Source: Chalciporus piperatus (taxonomy: Eukaryota; Basidiomycota; Agaricomycetes; Boletales; Boletaceae). Taken from it: a stretch of 26,617 nt of DNA. The stretch spans positions 1 through 26,617 of the forward strand of contig JBBPTG010000308.1 in assembly GCA_038093975.1 (NCBI GenBank). The letters run 5' to 3'. The notes beneath the pieces are model-generated. The model did no database searches. It saw only the letters and a list, made by a program, of their open reading frames with translations, and was not told the origin of the DNA. Made by a program: the position numbers and the translations under genes. Below, in pieces: positions 10,079 through 17,172 of the stretch. Every line of letters begins with the position of its first letter. The first letter of the stretch is position 1.

Positions 10079-10324
10079 CAGTTTTCCACCCTTTGGACCA
10101 CATATACTTTCAGAAAAGTTGAGTATAATTATCATGAAATATCAGAAATATCATGAAATATCATGAAATATCTGAGAATATACTCTCAAGGGTGGTCAGC
10201 CACTTGTGACTGACAAAAAAATTCCTGATAATTTGAGAAATTACATGATATTTTCGAAAAAAACACGGTTTTTCAGAAATTATCTACTATTCTATACAAT
10301 TATCCAGGGGAGGGTTTTCCTGAT

Positions 10325-10740
10325 GGCCCATCCCTACAGATGGACATCATTGCATCGGCCCATCCCTACCCATTGACACTCAATCTATCGGGCCATGCCT
10401 GCTGTAGAAGACATGATTCAGTGGCCAATGCCCACCCCTAAACATTTCCTGCATCGGCCGCTCCCTACACATGGAGGGTTTACACATCGGCCTATCCCTA
10501 TTCTCAATGGGCCAAACCCTGATGCAGGCAGGACTGGGTGATTAGCACCAGTCGGCCAGGTCCTACCTCATGGAACCTTTGTGTTGGCCATTTCCACTGC
10601 CAGGGCACAATGGTATATTGGCTGATCCCTACTCTATGTGTACATTCTATTACTAGCTGATCCCTAACTTAGGTGATCATACACCAGCGGCCAATCGGTA
10701 GCCGGCCAGTAGAGCACGGCCTAATTGGTGATCAGCTGGC
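10325..10740. repeat. 33-bp minisatellite, right part
   Basis: The array continues after the TIR element with five regular 33-bp units to about 10490. It then grades into more diverged GGCC-containing units that fade out near 10740. The conserved half resembles CGGCCCATCCCTAC. Confidence 0.8.
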
Positions 10741-10982
10741 CCTGGATCAGGGTACAAATGGACTACACTATGTGGCTCAAGATACTTAGGGAAGGACTTA
10801 TGGCATGGAAAAGGTTTGCTAGGACAACTGCTTCGCTTTCCTTGGCACGCAAAATTTTATCCTTGTCCAGCCCAGTAATGCATAGTGCTGCCAGTGCTGC
10901 CAGATCCTGGATATCTGAGGGCGTCTGGGAACTTCGGATTTCGCCCCGCCGGCCCACACAAACATTCAACCCATCATGCAAC
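10741..10982. other. Unassigned stretch between two minisatellites
   Basis: A minus-strand frame (start 11011, stop 10763) contains a protein-like segment with DLAALAAL and ESEAVVLANLFHA, which could be a leftover exon. Its start lies in minisatellite DNA, no splice partners were found, and I do not recognise the sequence. No gene is called. Confidence 0.25.
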
Positions 10983-11042
10983 ATTCGTGCCGCCAGCACA
11001 ATTCGTATCAACCGTCCAGTTCATCCGATCCGTACTGTTCAT
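10983..11042. repeat. About 53-bp minisatellite, left part (split by Copia)
   Basis: One unit with ATTCGT, CGCC, CAACCGTCCAGTTCA and CCGATCCGTA blocks precedes the Copia left LTR. It matches units at 16731-16980, so the Copia element inserted into this array. The last five bases (TTCAT, 11038-11042) are the Copia target duplication. Confidence 0.7.
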
Positions 11043-11227
11043 TGTTGAGAGGGTTCCGATGAGGAACTACTTCTGGTGCTTACCTAGCAGTGAGGTTGTT
11101 GGGTAACTTCGAACGTTGTGTTTACAAGTCAAGTTGTATTTGGAACTCAGATCGACTGAGTCCGAATGTGATATAGAACAAGCGTGGTAACTACCTTCTA
11201 TACTAAGAATGTACGCTACGTTCAACA
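11043..11227 (-). repeat. Copia 3' LTR
   Basis: 185 bp, identical by eye to 16546-16730 except for one base near its plus-strand left end. Flanked on the outside by TTCAT. Confidence 0.95.
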
Positions 11228-11239
11228 CTCCCCCTTGCT
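11228..11239 (-). other. Copia polypurine tract
   Basis: Minus-strand AGCAAGGGGGAG sits immediately before the 3' LTR, where plus-strand DNA synthesis is primed in LTR retrotransposons. The same tract is kept in the old copy at 7321. Confidence 0.75.
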
Positions 11240-11298
11240 AAGTGTACGGAGACACGTAAGCATAAATGAGGACTTCCGCATGATAGGTATCAGCGAGA

Positions 11299-14200
11299 TC
11301 AACTGGTGTAGAATACCAGACCGAGTTCGGAGCGGAACTTCTCGAACTTGACATGTCCGAGGTTCTTTGTCAACATATCCGCTGGATTGTCAGTTCCAGG
11401 GATGTAGAAGAGTTCTACTTCTTTCCACTTCATTACGGCGTCACGTATAAAGAAGTACCGTAGTGGAATATGTTTATTACGCTTCTCGGTAACGGGATTT
11501 TCACCCATAAATAGTGATCCTTGGTTGTCACCACAGACTGGTATAGCTTTCAGCTTATAACCTAGTTCTGAGAACATGTGGTGTATCCAGGATACTTGTC
11601 GTGTGCAATCACTCAATGCCATATACTCAGCTTCTGTAGAGTTGAGGGCGGTAGAGCTCTGCAAGTGTGAATTCCAAAGGAAAGCACCGTCCGCGAGTTT
11701 CAGGAAACATCCTGTCTGCGAGTGTCTAGTGATGGGGTCTTGTCCCCAATCAGAGTCGGTACAGGCAAAAATGCCATTGCCAGATGCACCATTAAAGGTA
11801 AGGGAGTATTGACGAGTACCAACGAGGTATCGACATACGTACATGGCCCTATCCAAGTGCTCCTTAGTAGGATTGGCAGACTGCCTTGCAAGTTGGGTAA
11901 CTGCGTAGGCGATGTCTGGGCGTGTACCTAACATCAGGTATAATAACGAGCCTATCACCGTTTGAAAGCGCGTCCGCAATTCGAAGTTAACGGGGACAAC
12001 GTTCTTCTCTGGGTAATAACCCTGAGGAAGTGGAGTGGGTGCAGCTTTAGCATTCGTCATGCCGAAGCGTTCAAGCACCTTGTCGAGGTATTTGCACTGA
12101 TCAATGTGCAGCTTTCTGCCTTCTCGACGAAGATTCATCCCAAGGAACTCTTTGGGTTCCCCGAGGTCTCGACATTCCCATGTCTTCATGAATGTGGCCT
12201 TTAGCTTGTTTACGACAGCTTTGTTAGGTCCACAGAAGAGGGCGTCATCAACGTAAACAATCGCAATGACGATATCATTTCCATTGCGGTATATGAACAG
12301 GCCGGCGTCAGTCTTGAGCCTTGTGAAGCCAAGTTCAGCCATGGACTTGTCTAACGTGCGCCACCAGGATAATCCTGCTTGTTTGAGGCCGTATATTGCA
12401 CGTAGTAGTCTTAGGACTTTGCCTTTTTTATCGGGTGGCGTATAACCCTCAGGAAACTCCATGTAGAGTTCCTCTTCCAGTTTGCCGTATAGATAGGCAG
12501 ATCGTACGTCGAGACCGGTGATGTACCAGTCCTCTAGTGTAGAAAGGGCGAGCATACACCGCACCGTTTCGTATCGTACAACTGGGGAGAAGATCTGATC
12601 GTAGTCTACGCCTTCAACCTGTGAGAAGCCTTTGGCTACTAGGCGAGCGCGTTTACGACCGTCAGACTTGACGTCGAATACCCAGCGATTTTTAATGATC
12701 TTACGATCAGCTGGTCGATCTACAATTTCATAAACCTTGCGATCTTTGAGCATCTGAAGCTCTGTTTCGCAGGCTTGTCGCCAGAGTTTTTGTTCCTCGG
12801 CAGGAAGTTTGAGTATATCACGGAATTTCCATTCGCGATAGTTGGGATTACTCATTTCATCCGGAATATAAGCACGAGAGCAAAGATAGTTAATCAATGC
12901 CTCTCCCCCTTCCCTGGTTATGCGTTCGATCTCGTCTTCCGAAGGGTCAGAGTCGGGCATGGAACCTGGGATCGATTGTTCACGCTGTGGTTCTCGTGAT
13001 GGTTCGCCGTGTCCAATAAGCTTTTCCCAGCGAGATCTCTTCTCAATGTCCTTAATTTGTTGTAAAGGATGACGATCTTCGCCATAGACGTTCCCAGGAC
13101 GAGTAGGGGGTCGGCGTTCACGTTGAGATCGGCGAGGTGGAGCGTCGGGTGGTCCAGCTGGTGGACGAGCAGATGGCGGTGTGACTGGAGGTGCAGGTGC
13201 AGGTGCAGGTGGGGTTTCCGGGCGTGCTGGCTGGGGATCAGGGGCGGGTTTAACCGCGTCAGACTGATCGTCAGAGGAGTCAGAGTCTGAAGACTCGTTT
13301 TCATCATCGGTGTGTCGATGTGTTTCAGTGGGTGGGTGACTTACAGGCCTGTGAGGGCGTGCACCGGAACACTTAGGAAACAAATGCTCATCAAAGATGG
13401 CATGTGCTGACGTGTGCATGGAGTTGTTGGGGCGCATAAAAATGTAGTTACGCTCACTACCAGGGGCAACACCGAGATAAACCATCAATTGGGACTTAGG
13501 TTGTAGTTTCCCTTTCCTTGTTTCATCAGGAAGATGCACGTATGCACCACATCCAAATACTCTTAGGTGGGAGACGGAGGATTGTTCCCCTGTAAGTTTC
13601 TCCATAGGAGTCTTCCAGTTCAACCTAGCCATTGGTGTACGATTGTACACGTGGGATGCATGCGTAAGAGCGAATTCCCAGTAAGAATCAGGTAGGCAAG
13701 CGTGTAAACGCATCGCCTGTGCTTTGTCCATTAATGTGCGGATTAAGCGTTCCGCACGCCCGTTCTGCTGATGTGCGTATGGGGCGGACTGTTGAATACG
13801 GATGCCTTCATCGCGCATGTACTCCGTGAATGCCTTGGAGGTATATTCGCCTCCGGCATCGGATTTCCAAGCCTTTACTTTGGCGTTGTACTGTGTGCGG
13901 ACGAAAGCAATAAATTGTTTGACCATTTTAAGGGTCTGGTCCTTGGTGCGTATAAGGGCGAGCCAGGACATCGATGTGAAGTCATCATAGAATACGACCG
14001 CGTATTTAAACTTGTGGTACGATTCTATCTCAAACGACTTGAGATCGAAGTGAATCAACTCAAAAGGAGCGCTTGCACGCGTCTCAGTATGAGGAAATGT
14101 CCTGTTTGGCTGTTTGCCGAGTTCGCAACCGGGACAAATGGGAGGATTGGACGGAATATCAACGTCCGGGAAATCTTTGAGATGTTTGCGTGCGGCTTTT

Positions 14201-16257
14201 AGCACGTCACGCGAGGGATGACCGAGGCGGCGGTGTAGCAAGTCGTAATCCACAGCGGCCATGCTCATAGGCTTGGCATGTGGTTTGACGGTTGGCGCTT
14301 TGATCCAGTACATGGTATCACGACCATGTGAGTGAAACGATAGTATGGTCTTTTTAATGCAGGTATCTTGAAATTCAATACCGTTCGGAACAGCTTTCAG
14401 TGTTAGACACTGATCTTTGAGTAGTGTACCCATTGAGATAAGCTTGATGTTACAAGTGGGCATGTAAATGGTCGGCGATAAACGCACGGTGTTCCCATTG
14501 AATTCCACAATTACTGTGCCGATGCCAAGAATTGGCGCACAACCGTTCGCTGTCTGTGAGTACTCTGGCTTGGTGAAAGCATTGTACTCGGCGAAATCGT
14601 TCATATTATTTGTGAAATGAGCCGAAGCTCCTGAATCTAGCAGCCAGAGGTCTGCTGGTGTATCATACACATCGCTTTTTTGCTTGCCCTTATCATTCTT
14701 ATTACAGTTATCACACAGAGAGAACGGGGTAGCAGCAGATTTATTCATATCTACTACATCAGACATATTGTTACGCAATATAAAATTCTGAGGCGAAGAT
14801 CGCACGTCAGTGTCTGTGTAGAGAAAAAGCGGGAATGGGACTGACCAAATGTTCGCGGCCCCAAAGTCGAAGTACTGCGAGATAAACTCGTCAGGTAGTT
14901 CGTCGCCCAAGGAGACGGTGTCCTCGTTTTCCGCTTCATACTCCTCGTCGAGGGGTATGATGGAAGCGATCTCCATTTCCGCGTCTTCGATCGTTTCCTC
15001 CAGGCGCTCTAGAAGAGAGCGGGAGGGGGTCTCGTGAATACGTGACAAACCAGAGGGGCCGAAGTAGGCCGCACCGAGCTGGTTTTGGAGAGTCCTATGG
15101 TCATTGACCGGGTAGGACATCGAGGCGCCATCCTTCTTGTAGAAGGGCGAGCGTGGGAGGGAGACGGGGGCGTCGTAGTCAATGTGGCGGTTAGCCACGG
15201 GATCGAGCGTACGGACTGTCTCGATGGTAGGGATTACACCCAGCCGGTCCGCAAGGGAGATGGCGTTCTGGGTGTGAGGAAAGGCGGGAGGACCGTATTG
15301 ATGTGCACCAGTGGTGTGCGCAAGGGTGCGAGGGTCGACGACGGGAGAGGTGAAGATGGTGGAGGCCGGGCTGAGTACCGGAGCATTGGAGAAAGAGGAG
15401 AAAGCGAAGGACGCTGATGCGTCGTTCGCATTGGCGCGACGTTCGTCACGCTTCTTCTTGCCCTTTTCCGAGCGTTTGCCTTCTCTGCGCTTCTTCTTCT
15501 TCTGCTCGCCGTCCGGCTTCTGCGAAGCAGATGACTCCTGTTGTTGATTAAACTTGGGGTCGTCCCCCTTCCGCTTAACAGCGGAGATCTGGTTTGCCTG
15601 CTGAGCAGGTTGCGCATTCTTCGGCGCACGACGGGAGATATGCTGCTGGTAGGCAGCGACGACGCGTTGTTCGATTTGCACCAGCGTGGGTGCAGCGACG
15701 GCGGGAGTGGCGGTGGTGACGACGGTTGGGACGGATCTCTCGTTTACTGATTTCACGACGTAGTCGGCGTAGGCGGGGAGCTTGGCCAACACGAACATCC
15801 GCTGGATGTTGTCTGGGATCGTATACGTCAGAGTGTTCAGCTTCGCGAACGAACTGTTGAGAGCGGCGAAGGTCTTCCCCGGATGATCTTCCTTGGGGAA
15901 TTTGATGGTGAGCATCTTCTGAATCTCTGAGTAAGCGGCGGCGTCGGACGTAGAGTCATAACGCGTTTTGATCGCGTTCCAGAGCGTAACGGAGTCGGGG
16001 TGAGTAGCGAGAGGGAACTGACTGGCGACGTGCGTTTCTAGGCGCATGCGCATGGAGCCGAGGACCTTATCATCGTCGTCTACCCACGCGTCGATCTGCG
16101 CCTGGGTCGCAGGCGGGACATCGGTGGCAGCGGGCATGGCGCGGACCATAACCTTTTGCCACAAGCCTTGAGAGCGGATATAATCCTGCATCTCCTCGGC
16201 CCAGCGAGTGTAGTTTGTGCCGTTCAGGCGAGCGATCTCTTTGAGTGCGGAAGACAT
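11299..16257 (-). CDS. Copia Gag-Pol polyprotein (1652 aa)
   Basis: A single frame with no stop or frameshift. Residues 1-200 form a Copia-type Gag domain. About 247-274 is a Lys/Arg-rich tract where a CCHC knuckle would be expected; there is no cysteine before residue 515. The protease has DSGAS at 541-545. The integrase has an HHCC zinc site (H675, H680, C708, C711) and catalytic D738, D800 and E836 (D35E spacing). A Pro/Ser/acidic linker (about 965-1060) leads to reverse transcriptase with YVDD at 1335-1338. RNase H has D1501, a TEAEYMAL motif and D1577. The C-terminus is ordinary for Copia. All catalytic residues I can check are present, so the enzyme set looks intact. The first ATG lies 288 nt inside the 5' LTR. 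As in other one-frame Copia elements, the balance of Gag to Pol must be set some other way than by a frameshift. Confidence 0.95.
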   Translation of the reverse strand: MSSALKEIARLNGTNYTRWAEEMQDYIRSQGLWQKVMVRAMPAATDVPPATQAQIDAWVDDDDKVLGSMRMRLETHVASQFPLATHPDSVTLWNAIKTRYDSTSDAAAYSEIQKMLTIKFPKEDHPGKTFAALNSSFAKLNTLTYTIPDNIQRMFVLAKLPAYADYVVKSVNERSVPTVVTTATPAVAAPTLVQIEQRVVAAYQQHISRRAPKNAQPAQQANQISAVKRKGDDPKFNQQQESSASQKPDGEQKKKKRREGKRSEKGKKKRDERRANANDASASFAFSSFSNAPVLSPASTIFTSPVVDPRTLAHTTGAHQYGPPAFPHTQNAISLADRLGVIPTIETVRTLDPVANRHIDYDAPVSLPRSPFYKKDGASMSYPVNDHRTLQNQLGAAYFGPSGLSRIHETPSRSLLERLEETIEDAEMEIASIIPLDEEYEAENEDTVSLGDELPDEFISQYFDFGAANIWSVPFPLFLYTDTDVRSSPQNFILRNNMSDVVDMNKSAATPFSLCDNCNKNDKGKQKSDVYDTPADLWLLDSGASAHFTNNMNDFAEYNAFTKPEYSQTANGCAPILGIGTVIVEFNGNTVRLSPTIYMPTCNIKLISMGTLLKDQCLTLKAVPNGIEFQDTCIKKTILSFHSHGRDTMYWIKAPTVKPHAKPMSMAAVDYDLLHRRLGHPSRDVLKAARKHLKDFPDVDIPSNPPICPGCELGKQPNRTFPHTETRASAPFELIHFDLKSFEIESYHKFKYAVVFYDDFTSMSWLALIRTKDQTLKMVKQFIAFVRTQYNAKVKAWKSDAGGEYTSKAFTEYMRDEGIRIQQSAPYAHQQNGRAERLIRTLMDKAQAMRLHACLPDSYWEFALTHASHVYNRTPMARLNWKTPMEKLTGEQSSVSHLRVFGCGAYVHLPDETRKGKLQPKSQLMVYLGVAPGSERNYIFMRPNNSMHTSAHAIFDEHLFPKCSGARPHRPVSHPPTETHRHTDDENESSDSDSSDDQSDAVKPAPDPQPARPETPPAPAPAPPVTPPSARPPAGPPDAPPRRSQRERRPPTRPGNVYGEDRHPLQQIKDIEKRSRWEKLIGHGEPSREPQREQSIPGSMPDSDPSEDEIERITREGGEALINYLCSRAYIPDEMSNPNYREWKFRDILKLPAEEQKLWRQACETELQMLKDRKVYEIVDRPADRKIIKNRWVFDVKSDGRKRARLVAKGFSQVEGVDYDQIFSPVVRYETVRCMLALSTLEDWYITGLDVRSAYLYGKLEEELYMEFPEGYTPPDKKGKVLRLLRAIYGLKQAGLSWWRTLDKSMAELGFTRLKTDAGLFIYRNGNDIVIAIVYVDDALFCGPNKAVVNKLKATFMKTWECRDLGEPKEFLGMNLRREGRKLHIDQCKYLDKVLERFGMTNAKAAPTPLPQGYYPEKNVVPVNFELRTRFQTVIGSLLYLMLGTRPDIAYAVTQLARQSANPTKEHLDRAMYVCRYLVGTRQYSLTFNGASGNGIFACTDSDWGQDPITRHSQTGCFLKLADGAFLWNSHLQSSTALNSTEAEYMALSDCTRQVSWIHHMFSELGYKLKAIPVCGDNQGSLFMGENPVTEKRNKHIPLRYFFIRDAVMKWKEVELFYIPGTDNPADMLTKNLGHVKFEKFRSELGLVFYTS

Positions 16258-16545
16258 AGTGGAGTATCTAGCGGGATGAGGCGTCAGCGTTGCCTTTAAT
16301 CAAAGAGGAGAAAAGGGAGCGGGTGGGACCGCGTCAGCGTGAACGCTCAGAGCCCATATCCTAGGGGACATAGTCTCCCCATGGGATCTGACTCATTGTG
16401 GTCATGTCCCTTCTGAGCGTGACCGCATCAGAGGGATGCCCGGCGGTTAAACCGCGCAGAGCGACCAAACGTTCTTGTTTGACAAGAACACCAGAGTAGT
16501 CAGCGGCGCTTTCGCGCACAGCTGAGCTACCCAGGGCTCATAACC
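16258..16545 (-). promoter_or_regulatory. Copia leader between primer site and gag
   Basis: 288 nt of untranslated leader rich in inverted repeats: ACGCTCAGA with TCTGAGCGT (16343-16351 and 16412-16420), GTTCTTGT with ACAAGAAC (16471-16478 and 16482-16489) and GCGGTT with AACCGC (16443-16455). Such folded leaders often carry packaging or dimerisation signals; here that is inference. Confidence 0.5.
16532..16545 (-). other. Copia primer-binding site, initiator tRNA-Met anticodon arm
   Basis: Plus-strand CAGGGCTCATAACC directly abuts the 5' LTR. It equals the anticodon arm of initiator tRNA-Met (CAT anticodon inside the loop), as I know it from yeast, so the element RNA is complementary to that arm. 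Known: copia and Ty5 prime from a half-tRNA at this same region. There is no TGG matching a tRNA 3' CCA end. Confidence 0.8.
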
Positions 16546-16730
16546 TGTTGAGAGAGTTCCGATGAGGAACTACTTCTGGTGCTTACCTAGCAGTGAGGTT
16601 GTTGGGTAACTTCGAACGTTGTGTTTACAAGTCAAGTTGTATTTGGAACTCAGATCGACTGAGTCCGAATGTGATATAGAACAAGCGTGGTAACTACCTT
16701 CTATACTAAGAATGTACGCTACGTTCAACA
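16546..16730 (-). repeat. Copia 5' LTR
   Basis: 185 bp, starting with TGTTGA on the minus strand at 16730 and ending TCAACA at 16546. TATA-like TCTATATC and AGTATAG motifs on the minus strand could serve as promoter elements. Followed outside by the TTCAT duplication. Confidence 0.95.
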
Positions 16731-16985
16731 TTCATATCGCCCGCACTTTCGTGTCGACCGTTCAGTTCACCCAATCCGTAGTCTTCACGCCATCCATGTG
16801 TCACCCAATCTGTAGTGTTCGTACTGCGCACACAATTCATATCAACCGTGCAGTTCACCCAATCTGTAGTATTCGTATCGCCCACATGTTCGTGTTGACT
16901 GTTTAGTTTACCCGATCTGTAGTGTTTGTACCGCCCACATCATTCACCCAATCCATAGTATTCATGCCATTCACTGTTTCACTGG
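16731..16985. repeat. About 53-bp minisatellite, right part
   Basis: About five units, some shortened, built from TTCGTATCGCCCACA, TCAACCGT.CAGTTCACCC and AATCTGTAGT blocks. It continues the array interrupted by the Copia element. No coding. Confidence 0.75.
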
Positions 16986-17172
16986 CCCGTCATTTGAATT
17001 CGTACTAGATGGATTCGTACCACAGGTAATCTGAGTGCCTCAGGTACATATGTACTCGTATTCAAGCTGTAGGCTGTAGTGTATTAGTGCTGACCATCAC
17101 TTGAATGCTACTTACTACTGCGTCATATCTATCAGTGACTGTCACGCAAGATCATCGTCCTCACCAGCCACG
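16986..17172. other. Upstream region of the KDZ-associated gene
   Basis: Non-repetitive stretch between the minisatellite and the ATG at 17173. The frame is open upstream to about 17101 but has no earlier ATG. No clear TATA box was identified. Confidence 0.3.

Larger units (their letters stand above)
8013..10324. mobile_element. Non-autonomous TIR DNA transposon (2,312 bp), minisatellite-filled
   Basis: Seen: 44-bp perfect terminal inverted repeats (8013-8056 and 10281-10324) starting ATCAGGAAAACCC. They are flanked by a GGCC duplication (8009-8012 and 10325-10328) that restores the minisatellite unit when one copy is removed. Subterminal regions are AT-rich and carry GATATTTC motifs, three on the left and four inverted on the right. 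The interior consists of tandem arrays (8387-8560, about 8690-9190, 9319-10078) and has no recognisable transposase. The superfamily is unresolved: a 4-bp duplication is compatible with, for example, Academ- or Sola-like elements, but nothing proves it. Confidence 0.8.
11043..16730 (-). mobile_element. Complete Ty1/Copia LTR retrotransposon (5,688 bp)
   Basis: Seen: 185-bp LTRs (5' LTR 16546-16730, 3' LTR 11043-11227) with TGTTGA...TCAACA ends and one difference by eye. They are flanked by TTCAT duplications (11038-11042 and 16731-16735). A primer-binding site lies directly inside the 5' LTR and a polypurine tract directly before the 3' LTR. One uninterrupted frame (16257-11299) encodes Gag, protease, integrase, reverse transcriptase and RNase H in Copia order. 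Inference: a recent insertion that may still be active. A diverged relic of the same family lies at 7137-7876. Confidence 0.95.

Noticed and set aside
9332..10156. Overlapping plus-strand frames rich in Thr, Leu, Phe and Tyr, looking membrane-like
   Set aside because: They are translations of the CTACACTTT array; hydrophobicity is a by-product of the pyrimidine-rich repeat.
7877..10740. 33-bp spaced repeat reminiscent of a CRISPR array
   Set aside because: Halves are all degenerate with no constant repeat plus unique spacers, there are no cas genes, and the genome is eukaryotic.
10763..11011. 82-codon minus-strand frame with a protein-like segment
   Set aside because: It begins in minisatellite DNA with no splice partners or recognised domain, so it is left as an unassigned stretch.
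16515..16535. A-box-like TAGCTCAGCTG on the minus strand in the Copia leader
   Set aside because: No B-box follows at suitable distance; most likely coincidence next to the primer-binding site.
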